From Methylobacterium adhaesivum (lineage in GTDB: Bacteria > Pseudomonadota > Alphaproteobacteria > Rhizobiales > Beijerinckiaceae), in contig NZ_BPQD01000002.1 in NCBI RefSeq assembly GCF_022179065.1, positions 186,001 to 250,000 on the forward strand: a stretch of 64,000 nt of DNA. Reading direction: 5' to 3'. Numbering within the stretch: position 1 is the first letter of the stretch; the number at the start of each line of letters is the position of its first letter. Shown in pieces: positions 8,581 through 17,892 of this stretch. A program made the position numbers and the translations under genes. The notes below the pieces were generated by a model, which made no database searches, was not told the DNA's origin, and saw only the letters and a list, made by a program, of their open reading frames with translations.

Positions 8581-9384
8581 ATGAAACCCGCACGCCTCGC
8601 CGTCCTTGCCATCGCCCTCGTTACCGGTGGCCTCGCCGCCTTTTTGATGAGCGGTGAAGACAAGCCTCCAGAGCCCGTGATGACGGCTGCGTCCCCGCCG
8701 CCGGTCCTCCCGACCACCGATGTCCTCGTGGCGGCGGCGGAGCTACCTCTGGGCCAGAGCATCCAGGCGGCGGACCTGCGCTGGCAGCCCTGGCCCGACC
8801 AGGCCATCGCATCCGGATACATCACGCGCACCGCCCAGCCCAAGGGGCTGGAGGACATCACCGGCTCCATCGTTCGCTCCGGCTTCCTCCTCGGCGAACC
8901 GATCCGGCCGCAGAAACTCGCGCGGTCCGATGGTGGGTTCATGGCCGCGATCCTGCCCGCCGGTATGCGCGCCGTCGCCATCGTCACCGATTCACGCGGT
9001 TCGAGCTCCGCCGGCGGATTCATTCTGCCCAACGATCACGTCGACCTCATCCGAACCTCCCGCGACGAGGAGGCCACGCAGGCGGGCGGGACCGAAACCC
9101 AGGTCTCCGAGACGGTTCTCACGGATATCCGCGTGCTCGCCGTGGGCCAGATCATCCAAGAGCGCAACGGCAGCAACGTCGTCACCGGCGAGACGGCGAC
9201 CCTCGCCCTCACGCCGGCTCAAGCAGAGATCGTCACCCACGCCCAGAAGGTGGGTCAGATCTCTCTCTCCCTGCGCAGCCTCGCCGATATGGGCCGCACC
9301 GCGGACGCGGCGCCGGAGGCGCGCGCGGATTCAGGCATGACGATCGTCCGCTTCGGCGTGTCCAAACAACAATCGCGGCACTGA
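8581..9384 (+). CDS. cpaB: Flp pilus assembly protein CpaB/RcpC
   Basis: The protein of about 267 residues has one N-terminal membrane anchor (LAVLAIALVTGGLAAFLM). An SAF domain follows (TTDVLVAAAELPLGQSIQAADLRWQ, then GSIVRSGFLLGEPI) and then the RcpC/CpaB domain with MAAILPAGMRAVAI and a conserved FILPNDHVDLI segment. CpaB is a periplasmic or inner-membrane component that works with the secretin. A GTG directly before the ATG (8578) is an equally possible start. The next gene, cpaC, begins 17 bases later, so the two are an operon. Confidence 0.92.
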   Translation: MKPARLAVLAIALVTGGLAAFLMSGEDKPPEPVMTAASPPPVLPTTDVLVAAAELPLGQSIQAADLRWQPWPDQAIASGYITRTAQPKGLEDITGSIVRSGFLLGEPIRPQKLARSDGGFMAAILPAGMRAVAIVTDSRGSSSAGGFILPNDHVDLIRTSRDEEATQAGGTETQVSETVLTDIRVLAVGQIIQERNGSNVVTGETATLALTPAQAEIVTHAQKVGQISLSLRSLADMGRTADAAPEARADSGMTIVRFGVSKQQSRH

Positions 9385-9401
9385 AGGCCTCGGCGAACGC
9401 G

Positions 9402-10946
9402 ATGACAGGAATTGCCCTGATGACCAACCGACGCCGGAACGAGATCGTTCGCCTACCCACCCTCGCGGTCCTGGCAGGTTGCCTCTTCGCCGGCCCCGCG
9501 ATGGGCCGCCCCACACCCGATCTCGCCCCGGCCCCCGTCCTCGAAGTCGGCACGAACGAGGCCGCAATCTCGCGCAAGATCGAGCTGACCATGGGCCGCT
9601 CCATCGTCATCGACCTGCCGCGCGACGCCAAGGAGGTGTTCGTCGCCAATCCGAAGGTCGCCAACGCCGTGGTGCGCTCCACCCGAAAGGTGTTCGTCAT
9701 CGGCATGGAGGACGGTGCGACCTCGATCTTCATCATGGACGGGGCAGGCCGTCAGATCACCGCCCTCGACGTCACCGTGGCACGGGACCTTCAGCTCGGA
9801 GCCCTGCGGCAGATCCTGACCCAGAGCATCAGCGGCGGGCGGTTCGACATCCGCACGGCGGGGTCCTCGATCATCTTGTCGGGCAGCGTCAATTCGGCGT
9901 CGGAGGCTTCCCAGGCCATCGATATCGCCAACGCGTTCGTCGGCCAGTCCGGTTCGGGCGGGTCCGGCGGCGCGACTTTGGGAGCCGCGGCCGGCGGGGG
10001 AACGACGCGGGGCACGGTCATCAACAACATCACCATCCGGGACCGCGACCAGGTGATGCTGCGCGTCACCGTGGTGGAAGTCGCCCGCACGGTGCTCAAG
10101 CAGTTCGGGATCAACGTGAGCGGCAGCTGGTCTGGGCTGAACCTCGCCAACATCACGCCCCTGACCTTGTCGGGAGGGCAGTTCCCGAGCGGAAACCAGC
10201 TCGCGGGCACGATCAACGGGACGGGGGGCGCCAGCATCACGGCGACCCTGCGGGCGTTCGAGCAGGCGGGCGTTTCGCGCGTGCTGGCCGAGCCGACGCT
10301 CACGGCGATCTCGGGCGAGTCGGCGAACTTCACGGCCGGCGGCGAATTGCCGGTCCCGGCGAGCCAGACCTGCACGCCGAGCACCGTCGCGGGAACCCAG
10401 CCGACCTGCGTCGTCGGCATCAGCTTCAAGCCCTACGGCGTCAGCCTCCACTTCACGCCAGTGGTTCTCAGCGAGAACCGCATTTCCGTGCGCGTCGGCA
10501 CGTCTGTGAGCGAAATCGATCCGCAGAATTCGTACACCTTCGTCAGCGGCGACACGACCTCGGCGGTTCCAGGCCTGACCGTCCGCAAGTCCGAGACCAC
10601 GGTCGAGCTGGCTTCGGGCGCCACGATGATGACGGCGGGCCTCATCCAGCAGAAGAGCAAGGCCGCGATCAACGGCCTGCCGGGCCTGCTCAATCTGCCG
10701 ATCATCGGCGCCCTGTTCCGGTCGCGCGACTACCAGCGCCAGGAAACGGAGCTCATGATCATGGTCACGCCTTACATCGCGAAGCCCATGGAGGCGCGCC
10801 AAGCCACCCGGCCCGACGACGGTTTCGTGGATGCCCAGGATGCGCAGGGCATCCTGCTCGGTCGCCTGAACCGCCTCTACGGCGTCGCCGGCGCCAGCCC
10901 TCTCGGACCGACCTACCGAGGGCGCGTCGGTTTCATCACCGATTAG
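9402..10946 (+). CDS. cpaC: Flp pilus secretin CpaC/RcpA
   Basis: This 514-residue outer-membrane secretin forms the pilus exit channel. An N-terminal signal (PTLAVLAGCLFAGPAMG) is followed by the pilus-formation N domain (SIVIDLPRDAKEVFVANPK), a BON-like or N1 segment (FDIRTAGSSIILSGSVNSA), a Gly-rich linker near residue 185, and the secretin beta-domain (VLAEPTLTAISGESANFTAGGELPVP ... LPIIGALFRSRDYQRQETELMIMVTPYI). An in-frame ATG at 9420 with AGGA about 9 bases upstream is an alternative start. The protein sits between cpaB and cpaD as in Caulobacter. Confidence 0.96.
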   Translation: MTGIALMTNRRRNEIVRLPTLAVLAGCLFAGPAMGRPTPDLAPAPVLEVGTNEAAISRKIELTMGRSIVIDLPRDAKEVFVANPKVANAVVRSTRKVFVIGMEDGATSIFIMDGAGRQITALDVTVARDLQLGALRQILTQSISGGRFDIRTAGSSIILSGSVNSASEASQAIDIANAFVGQSGSGGSGGATLGAAAGGGTTRGTVINNITIRDRDQVMLRVTVVEVARTVLKQFGINVSGSWSGLNLANITPLTLSGGQFPSGNQLAGTINGTGGASITATLRAFEQAGVSRVLAEPTLTAISGESANFTAGGELPVPASQTCTPSTVAGTQPTCVVGISFKPYGVSLHFTPVVLSENRISVRVGTSVSEIDPQNSYTFVSGDTTSAVPGLTVRKSETTVELASGATMMTAGLIQQKSKAAINGLPGLLNLPIIGALFRSRDYQRQETELMIMVTPYIAKPMEARQATRPDDGFVDAQDAQGILLGRLNRLYGVAGASPLGPTYRGRVGFITD

Positions 10947-11072
10947 GGTACCCCACGAAACTCCCGACCACAGCCGGTTCTCGCCTTCGGCGCCACGGGC
11001 GTTTCGCGAGACACTTCGGCCGCCCCGCCCGTGAGACACCGTTCCGCCAGGACCTCCGTCAGGATCCCCGCC

Positions 11073-11801
11073 ATGCCCCCCTCCCCCCACCTCCGGACCC
11101 TGGTCGCGCTCGCCGCCCTGGCGGGGCTTCTCGGCGCCTGCCAGAGCCGCGCCCCGGCAACGACGGGCTCGCTCTACCCATATGATTACCGCGCCCGTCA
11201 CCCCATCGCCCTCACGGACGCCAGCCGCAGCCTCGACGTCTTCGTCACCGGTACGGGCCACATCGACCCGCGCCAGGCCAGCGACATCGACGGATTCCTA
11301 CTCGAGTTCCGCCGCTATGGCCGCGGCACGCTGCTCCTCGACATGCCGCGGGGGGTCGCGCCCGCCCTGGGAACCGCCGTGGAGCGCACCGGAGAGATGA
11401 TCCGCCGGATGAGCGCGCAGGCCGGGGTCGAGCCGGGCCAGCTCGTGGTCACGACCTACGCCGTCGGACATCCGGGTCTTGCCGCCCCCCTGCGCCTGAG
11501 CTTTCAGCGGATGGAGGCCAAGGTCACCGGCCCTTGCGGATCGTGGCCGCAGGACCTCGGTGCCGGCGATCCCACCTTCAGCGGACGAAACGAGCCCTAC
11601 TGGAATTTCGGCTGCTCGACGCAGTCGAACATCGCCGCCCAGGTGGCCGATCCCGTCGACCTCGTGCGCGGTCGTTCGGAAGGGCGGATCGACACCATCC
11701 GCCGCACGAGAAACATCGAGAAAATCCGCAACGGAAATGATCCGTCAATTCCCTGGCGCCAAGATGGGAAGACCAGCGTGAAGTCCCAGGTGAACGACTA
11801 A
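11073..11801 (+). CDS. cpaD: Flp pilus lipoprotein CpaD
   Basis: The 242-residue product starts with a lipoprotein signal (LVALAALAGLLGAC) with the lipidated Cys at 23. The CpaD family segments follow: RHPIALTDASRSLDVFV, then GCSTQSNIAAQVADPVDLVRGR. CpaD is thought to be an outer-membrane lipoprotein (pilotin-like) for the secretin. The frame is open back to a GTG at 11031; I prefer the ATG at 11073 because it gives a compact lipoprotein signal. Confidence 0.9.
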   Translation: MPPSPHLRTLVALAALAGLLGACQSRAPATTGSLYPYDYRARHPIALTDASRSLDVFVTGTGHIDPRQASDIDGFLLEFRRYGRGTLLLDMPRGVAPALGTAVERTGEMIRRMSAQAGVEPGQLVVTTYAVGHPGLAAPLRLSFQRMEAKVTGPCGSWPQDLGAGDPTFSGRNEPYWNFGCSTQSNIAAQVADPVDLVRGRSEGRIDTIRRTRNIEKIRNGNDPSIPWRQDGKTSVKSQVND

Positions 11802-11990
11802 CCTCTCCCATGCCGAATCCGCGCGATCCGTTCGGACCGGGCGAATTCGGACTTCACTCAGGTGCCGCGGGACCTGGGTGTCCGGCGACCGCCTCGATCG
11901 GGCGGAGACCGGACCGAAACCCCGCGGTCTGCGAACGAAATCCCGCCCCAAAAGCGCCCCCCGAGGCAACCTGAACCGGAAACAATCGTC

Positions 11991-13235
11991 ATGGCGGACC
12001 TGAACCAGACACCCGAGCGGATCATCGCCCCGGTGCCGCGGATCACGATCCAGGCCTTCTGCGAGACCCAGGACACGGCGGCGGTGATCGAGGCCGCCGC
12101 CGGCGACCGGCGCATGCAGAAAACGCACGTGAAGGTGCAGATGGGCGGAGGTGCGGCTGCCGTCGAAGCCTATCGGCACGCGCCGACCCCCAACGTCATC
12201 GTCATCGAAACGCAGGGGGCCAAATCGCGTCCCATCGAATGCCTCGATGCCCTCGCCGACGTCTGCGATCCGGGCACCAAGGTCATCGTCATCGGCCACG
12301 TCAACGACGTCTTGCTCTACCGCCAGTTCATCCAGCGCGGGGTGAGCGAGTACCTCATGGCCCCCATCGAACCCATCGCGCTGATCCAAGCGGTCTCGGA
12401 CCTGTTCTCGTCTCCGGGGGCCAAACCCATCGGCCGCACCATCGCGGTGGTGGGCGCGAAGGGCGGCGTCGGCGCCTCGACGCTCGCCCACAACCTCGCC
12501 TGGACCATCGCCCGCGAGCAGGATACCGCAACGGTCATCGCCGACCTCGACATCGCCTTCGGCACCGCGAGCCTGAACTTCAACCAGGACCCGCCCCAGG
12601 GTATCGCCGAGGCGGTGTTCTCGCCCGAACGCCTGGACGCGAACCTCCTCGACCGCCTGCTGTCGAAATGCAGCGACAATCTCACGCTGCTTGCCGCGCC
12701 GGCCACCCTCGACCGGACGATCGACCTCAGCGAACAGGCCCTCGATACGGTGATCGACCTTCTGCGCAGCGCCGTCCCATGCATCGTTCTCGACGTTCCG
12801 CATGTCTGGACCGCCTGGTCGAAGCGCCTCCTCGTTTCAGCCGACGAAATCCTGATCGTGAGCGCGCCCGAACTCGCCTCCCTGCGCAACACCAAGAACA
12901 TGCTCTCCGTGTTGCAGCAGACCCGGCCCAACGACCATCGGGCCCGTGTCGTCCTCAACGGGGTCGGCATGGCGAAGCGGCCGGAGATCAGCGCCGCGGA
13001 ATTCGCCAAGGCCCTCGACACGCCGATCACCGCGAGTCTGCCGTTCGATGCGAACCTGTTCGGCACGGCGGCGAACAACGGCCAGATGATCGCCGAAGTG
13101 CAGGCGGGAGCGAAGGCCACGGACATCTTCTCGACCATCGCCGCCACCCTCATCGGGCGCCCCGAGACGCGACGCGCCCGCCCCAACCTGCTGGAACCGC
13201 TTCTGGCGCGCCTCCAGCGCCGCAAGGCTTCGTGA
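11991..13235 (+). CDS. cpaE: Flp pilus assembly/localisation ATPase CpaE (TadZ)
   Basis: This 414-residue protein has an atypical receiver-like N-terminal domain (about 20-140) and a MinD/ParA-type ATPase domain with the deviant Walker A KGGVGAST starting at Lys157. Later motifs are DLDIAFGTASLNFNQD and VLDVPHVWTAW. TadZ/CpaE localises the pilus machine to the pole. The ATG at 11991 (MADLNQTPE) is preferred; the open frame extends upstream to 11862 without homology-like content. The next gene, cpaF, encodes the assembly motor. Confidence 0.94.
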   Translation: MADLNQTPERIIAPVPRITIQAFCETQDTAAVIEAAAGDRRMQKTHVKVQMGGGAAAVEAYRHAPTPNVIVIETQGAKSRPIECLDALADVCDPGTKVIVIGHVNDVLLYRQFIQRGVSEYLMAPIEPIALIQAVSDLFSSPGAKPIGRTIAVVGAKGGVGASTLAHNLAWTIAREQDTATVIADLDIAFGTASLNFNQDPPQGIAEAVFSPERLDANLLDRLLSKCSDNLTLLAAPATLDRTIDLSEQALDTVIDLLRSAVPCIVLDVPHVWTAWSKRLLVSADEILIVSAPELASLRNTKNMLSVLQQTRPNDHRARVVLNGVGMAKRPEISAAEFAKALDTPITASLPFDANLFGTAANNGQMIAEVQAGAKATDIFSTIAATLIGRPETRRARPNLLEPLLARLQRRKAS

Positions 13236-13268
13236 TGCGCCGGTCCCGCCCGGCCGGAGGCGCGCGCC

Positions 13269-14720
13269 ATGTTCGGTAGGAGAAACGGCGCAGCCGCCGC
13301 GCAGGCCGCTCCCCTGCCGCCCTTCGTCCAGCCCGCGCAGGCATCCTATCCCGTGCATCAGGAGCCGATGGCCCGCATGCGCGTCGAGGTGCCGAAACCC
13401 GGTCAGCCCGTGGAGGCGCCGGCGAAGTCCGAGGACTACTTCCGCACCAAGAGCATGATCTTCGGAGCGCTGATCGAGGCCATCGATCTGGCGCAGCTCG
13501 CCCGTCTCGACGCGGAATCCGCCCGCGAGGAAATCCGCGACATCGTCTCGGAGATCATCGGCCTCAAGAACATCGTCCTGTCCATCAACGAGCAGGAGGA
13601 GCTGCTCGACGATATCGGCAACGACGTTCTGGGCTACGGTCCCCTGGAACCGCTCCTGATGCGCGACGACATCACCGACATCATGGTCAACGGCGCCAAT
13701 CGGGCCTTCATCGAAGTCGGCGGCAAGATTCAGCTCACAGGCGTGCGGTTCCGCGACAACCAGCAGCTGATGAACATCTGCCAGCGCATCGTCAGCCAGG
13801 TCGGCCGGCGCGTCGACGAAGCCTCACCGATCTGCGACGCGCGCCTGCCGGACGGCTCACGCGTCAACATCATCGCGCCGCCCCTCGCCCTGGACGGGCC
13901 GATCCTGACGATCCGCAAGTTCCGTAAGGACAAGCTCACCCTCGATCAGCTCGTCGGCTTCGGGGCGATCTCGCCGGAAGGCGCCCGCGTCCTGCAGATC
14001 ATCGGCCGGGTGCGCTGCAACGTGGTGATCTCGGGTGGTACGGGCTCGGGCAAGACCACGCTGCTGAACTGCCTCACCGCCTTCATCGATCACGACGAAC
14101 GCATCGTTACCTGCGAGGACGCGGCAGAACTGCAACTGCAGCAGGCCCACGTGGTGCGTCTCGAGACCCGGCCGCCCAACATGGAGGGCTCGGGCCAGAT
14201 CACCATGCGCGATCTCGTGAAGAACTGCCTGCGCATGCGTCCCGAACGGATCATCGTCGGCGAGGTGCGCGGCGCGGAGGCGTTCGATCTCCTCCAGGCC
14301 ATGAACACCGGCCACGACGGCTCCATGGGGACCCTGCACGCGAATTCACCGCGCGAGGCCCTGAGTCGCCTCGAATCGATGATCACCATGGGCGGCTTCA
14401 CCCTGCCGTCGCGGACCCTGCGCGAGATGATCTGCGGCTCCATCGACGTCATCGTCCAGGCGACCCGCCTGCGCGATGGTTCGCGGCGCATCACCCACAT
14501 CACCGAAGTTCTGGGCATGGAAGGCGACGTGATCATCACCCAGGACCTGTTCCTCTACGACATCCTCGGGGAGGACGCGAACGGCAAAATCGTCGGGCAC
14601 CACCGCTCCACCGGGATCGGACGCCCCAAATTCTGGGAGCGGGCGCGCTATTACGGGGAGGAGCAAGCCCTCGCCATGGCCCTCGACGCGGCGGCCAAGA
14701 CTCTGGAGCGGGATCAATGA
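13269..14720 (+). CDS. cpaF: Flp pilus assembly motor ATPase CpaF/TadA
   Basis: This 483-residue type II/IV secretion ATPase powers pilus polymerisation. An N-terminal helical region (about 55-150, [37 protein letters not shown]) precedes the ATPase core with Walker [14 protein letters not shown] (Lys262). The Asp box ([20 protein letters not shown]), Walker B region ([30 protein letters not shown]) and His box ([19 protein letters not shown]) are all intact. It lies 33 bases after cpaE. Confidence 0.97.
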   Translation: MFGRRNGAAAAQAAPLPPFVQPAQASYPVHQEPMARMRVEVPKPGQPVEAPAKSEDYFRTKSMIFGALIEAIDLAQLARLDAESAREEIRDIVSEIIGLKNIVLSINEQEELLDDIGNDVLGYGPLEPLLMRDDITDIMVNGANRAFIEVGGKIQLTGVRFRDNQQLMNICQRIVSQVGRRVDEASPICDARLPDGSRVNIIAPPLALDGPILTIRKFRKDKLTLDQLVGFGAISPEGARVLQIIGRVRCNVVISGGTGSGKTTLLNCLTAFIDHDERIVTCEDAAELQLQQAHVVRLETRPPNMEGSGQITMRDLVKNCLRMRPERIIVGEVRGAEAFDLLQAMNTGHDGSMGTLHANSPREALSRLESMITMGGFTLPSRTLREMICGSIDVIVQATRLRDGSRRITHITEVLGMEGDVIITQDLFLYDILGEDANGKIVGHHRSTGIGRPKFWERARYYGEEQALAMALDAAAKTLERDQ

Positions 14721-14802
14721 GCGCCGTGCGCGCCAGCGGACTCCAGGGGTGCGCGCTCTCGCGTGGCGGAGCTGATCGGGGCTTCGGCCGGGCGGTGGGG
14801 CG

Positions 14803-15771
14803 GTGAACGCCAACCTGCCACTGGCCGCCGGGCTCGCTGCATTCGCGGCCGGTGCCGTGGCCTGGGTCGTGCTCACCCCGCTCCTCTCGGGCGAGAAGCG
14901 CGCGGACCAGCGCCGCAAGGCCATGAGCATCACCCCGCAGCAGGTGATGACGCGGGCAGTTTCCTCCACACGTCGCGAGCAGGTCGCCAAGAGCCTGAAG
15001 GAGATCGAGGCGAAGAAGGCCGGGACACGTATCAGCCTCGAACTCAAGATCGCGCAGGCCGGACTCGATTGGAGTAAGCGAAAGTATCAGATCGTCTCGG
15101 GTGTCGTCGCCATGCTGGCCGGCACCCTGATGTATCTCGTCACCGGCAGCGGTTCTGGGTCGCTCGCGGCCATCTTTGCCGGGGGCTTCGGCCTGCCCAT
15201 GTGGTTCCTCGCCTTCTCCCGCAAACGCCGCATCGCCCGCTTCATCACGGAGCTGCCGACCGCCATCGACATCATCACCCGCGGCGTGCGCGCCGGTATT
15301 CCCCTGAGCGACTGCTTCCGGATCATTTCGCGCGAGGCCGAGGAGCCAATCCGTTCCGAGTTCAAGATGGTCGTGGAATCGCAGACCCTCGGCGTCCCGA
15401 TCGGGGACGCCCTGATCAAGATGTACGAGCGTGTTCCGGTCTCGGACGTGAACTTCTTCGCCATCGTCATCGGCATCCAGTCGAAATCCGGCGGCAACCT
15501 GTCGGAGGCTCTCTCAAACCTGTCCCGCGTCCTGCGCGAGCGCAAGAAGATGGCTGGCAAGATCCAGGCGATGAGTATGGAGGCGAAGGCATCGGGCGGT
15601 ATCATCGCCTCGCTGCCCTTCATTGTCGCGGCCCTGACCTATTTCGCCAGCCCGGACTACATCTCGCTGCTGTGGACGACGAACATCGGCAAGTTCGCCC
15701 TCGTCGCCTCGGCGATCTGGATGTCGCTCGGCATCTTCACGATGAAGAAGATGATCAGCTTCGATTTCTGA
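14803..15771 (+). CDS. tadB: Flp pilus inner-membrane platform protein TadB
   Basis: This 322-residue integral membrane protein has the T2SS_F/GspF fold: helices near the N-terminus and around residues 95-140, the cytoplasmic segment ELPTAIDIITRGVRAGIPLSDCF, and a C-terminal helix pair. It is the platform on which TadA acts. The start is a GTG at 14803. The 82 bases between cpaF and this gene hold nothing recognisable. It pairs with the homologous tadC immediately downstream. Confidence 0.94.
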   Translation: MNANLPLAAGLAAFAAGAVAWVVLTPLLSGEKRADQRRKAMSITPQQVMTRAVSSTRREQVAKSLKEIEAKKAGTRISLELKIAQAGLDWSKRKYQIVSGVVAMLAGTLMYLVTGSGSGSLAAIFAGGFGLPMWFLAFSRKRRIARFITELPTAIDIITRGVRAGIPLSDCFRIISREAEEPIRSEFKMVVESQTLGVPIGDALIKMYERVPVSDVNFFAIVIGIQSKSGGNLSEALSNLSRVLRERKKMAGKIQAMSMEAKASGGIIASLPFIVAALTYFASPDYISLLWTTNIGKFALVASAIWMSLGIFTMKKMISFDF

Positions 15772-15798
15772 CCCGCGGTCGAACGCGCGAAAGCCCCC

Positions 15799-16770
15799 AT
15801 GCTGGACCTCATCACCCAAAAGCTGATCGATCCGCGCTTCCTCGGCATGACCCTGAGCGGCATCGCGGCGGCGGCCACCGTCTTCACCCTGCTTCAGCCC
15901 CTCCTCGAGCCCGACCGCCTCAAGCAGCGCATGAAGCTCGTCGGCGAGGAGCGCGAACAGCTTCGCCTGCGTGAACGCGAGCGCCTGTCGAATGCCGCGG
16001 CCAAGGCGAATCTCCGGGTGGCACCGAAGGCCTACATGAAGAACGTGGTGGAGCAGTTCAACCTCAGCCGCTGGCTCGGGACCGAGACGGCGCGCCAGCA
16101 GCTCCTCATGGCCGGCTACCGCTCGCCCGGCGCGGAAACCAGCTTTCTATTCTTCCGCATGGTGACGCCCATCGCCATGCTGGTGGCGGCGATCCTGTAC
16201 CTTTTCGTCCTTAAGGTCATCGATCAACCCGTGGCGATCCGCGCCATGATGGTGATCGCCGCCGTGCTCCTCGGCATGAAGGCGCCCGAACTCTATCTTC
16301 TTAACGCCACGAAGAAGCGCCAGACCGAGATCCGCCAGGCATGGCCCGACGCCCTCGACCTGACCCTCATCTGCGTGGAATCGGGCATGTCCGTCGAGCA
16401 CGCGTTTCGGCGGGTCAGCACGGAGATCGCCTCCCAGTCCATCGTGCTGGCCGAGGAGCTGGCGGTGATGACGGCCGAGTTGTCGTTCCTGCCCGACCGG
16501 CGCGTCGCCTTCGAGAACCTCGCCAACCGCACGGGCCTCGATCCGGTCAAGGCCGTGACGACGGCTCTGATTCAGGCCGAGCGTTACGGGACACCCGTGG
16601 GACAGGCCCTGCGGGTGCTCTCCCAGGAAAGCCGCGACACCCGGATGAACGAGGCCGAGAAGAAAGCCGCCGCCCTGCCGCCGAAACTCACCGTGCCGAT
16701 GATCCTGTTCTTCCTGCCCGTGCTGTTCGTGGTGATCCTCACGCCGGCGGCAATTCAGATCTACCGCTAA
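15799..16770 (+). CDS. tadC: Flp pilus inner-membrane platform protein TadC
   Basis: This 323-residue T2SS_F-domain membrane protein is a paralogue of TadB, with the core AWPDALDLTLICVESGMSVEHAF and C-terminal helix PMILFFLPVLFVVILTP. Its ATG lies 27 bases after the tadB stop. It ends the pilus operon in this window; no tadD, tadE or tadF follows, so any minor pseudopilins must lie elsewhere. Confidence 0.94.
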   Translation: MLDLITQKLIDPRFLGMTLSGIAAAATVFTLLQPLLEPDRLKQRMKLVGEEREQLRLRERERLSNAAAKANLRVAPKAYMKNVVEQFNLSRWLGTETARQQLLMAGYRSPGAETSFLFFRMVTPIAMLVAAILYLFVLKVIDQPVAIRAMMVIAAVLLGMKAPELYLLNATKKRQTEIRQAWPDALDLTLICVESGMSVEHAFRRVSTEIASQSIVLAEELAVMTAELSFLPDRRVAFENLANRTGLDPVKAVTTALIQAERYGTPVGQALRVLSQESRDTRMNEAEKKAAALPPKLTVPMILFFLPVLFVVILTPAAIQIYR

Positions 16771-17196
16771 TCGAGACCCGAGCCTCTTCGGTCCGCCCCA
16801 GCGCGCGACGACCGGGCCCGTCCGGCGCGGTCGCGCGTGAAACCACCACATCCCTCCGCCGTGCAGGCGGCGGGGGTGCTCACGCAGACGGCGAAACCGG
16901 CATCAGCCGGCTGGTCAATCTGTAAAACCAAGACCGCGTCGTTGCGTTCGCAGGTCGCATGCTCCTGGCGACCGCGTTCCCAGAGATCCAACGCCTGGGG
17001 ACCGCGCTTTTCGCGATCGGGGACGCCCGCCCTCCAGGGTACCGCCGATCATCGGCATCGGGTTGCCCAGCCCGTGGTCGTGCACCGCGCGGTTGGAAAA
17101 TACGCTAAGCACAATCCATGGCTCACCGTTCAGCTACTTTCGGGTAGAACGGCGCTGCGCCACGTCCTTCGGGAAAAGACCTGCACCAAGGCTTCG
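16771..17196. other. Gene-free stretch between tadC and the TerC gene
   Basis: This 426-base interval has an open plus-strand frame continuous with the TerC gene, but its translation has no membrane or domain character. I looked for a manganese (yybP-ykoY) riboswitch, which often precedes TerC-like genes, and did not find its conserved loops. It presumably carries the terC promoter. Confidence 0.5.
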
Positions 17197-17892
17197 ATGA
17201 TCTCCTTCGACACGCCCTTTCTCGTCTCCGTTCTGCAGATCGTCTGGATCGATCTGCTCCTGTCCGGCGACAACGCCGTGGTCATCGCCCTCGCTTGCCG
17301 CGCCCTACCGCCGCATCAGCGACGCACCGGCATGCTGCTTGGCGCCGGGACGGCGGTGGCCTTGCGCATCGTCTTCGCCCTGGCGATCACTTGGCTCCTG
17401 GCGGTGCCACTCCTGCGTGTCGTCGGCGGTCTCTTGCTGATCTGGATCGCGGTGAAGCTGGCGCTCGGCGAGGAGGAGGACGGGCACGTCGTCGACGGCA
17501 GCACCTCCCTGTGGCGCGCGGTGCGGACCATTGCGGTGGCCGATGCGGTGATGAGCCTCGACAACGTCGTCGCCATCGCGGCCGCCGCCAAGGGACATGT
17601 CGCGCTGTTCATCTTCGGGCTGCTCCTGTCGATTCCCCTCATCGTCATGGGGGCGAGTCTAATCTCCCGCCTGCTCCAGACATATCCAGCCATCGTCTGG
17701 GCCGGCGCGGGGCTCCTCGGGTGGATCGCCGGCGAGATGATCGTCACCGATCCGCTCATCGCGGGATGGATCGTCGACGTCCCGCATGCCCCTACCCTGG
17801 GCGCCGCGATCGGTGCCACCCTGGTGATCGCCATCGCCGCCCTCCTCACCCGGCACCGGCCGCGCACGGTCGATGGGGTTCCCCGTGTCTGA
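17197..17892 (+). CDS. TerC/YjbE family integral membrane protein (probable metal exporter)
   Basis: This 231-residue protein has seven or so hydrophobic helices. It carries the TerC family signatures LQIVWIDLLLSGDNAVVIALA near residue 13 and AVADAVMSLDNVVAIAAAA near 115, whose paired Asp/Asn residues lie within the membrane. Family members are linked to manganese or calcium efflux and tellurite resistance. The ATG at 17197 begins just before the first helix. Its 3' end overlaps the start of a sensor kinase gene, suggesting translational coupling. Confidence 0.87.
   Translation: MISFDTPFLVSVLQIVWIDLLLSGDNAVVIALACRALPPHQRRTGMLLGAGTAVALRIVFALAITWLLAVPLLRVVGGLLLIWIAVKLALGEEEDGHVVDGSTSLWRAVRTIAVADAVMSLDNVVAIAAAAKGHVALFIFGLLLSIPLIVMGASLISRLLQTYPAIVWAGAGLLGWIAGEMIVTDPLIAGWIVDVPHAPTLGAAIGATLVIAIAALLTRHRPRTVDGVPRV

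Noticed and set aside
9453-11261. Long minus-strand open frame (602 codons) across cpaC
   Set aside because: It is a shadow of cpaC; the translation is Arg/Gly/Asp-rich and has no domain, whereas cpaC is intact on the plus strand.
16771-17196. yybP-ykoY manganese riboswitch before terC
   Set aside because: I looked for its conserved loop sequences because of the TerC gene and could not find them.
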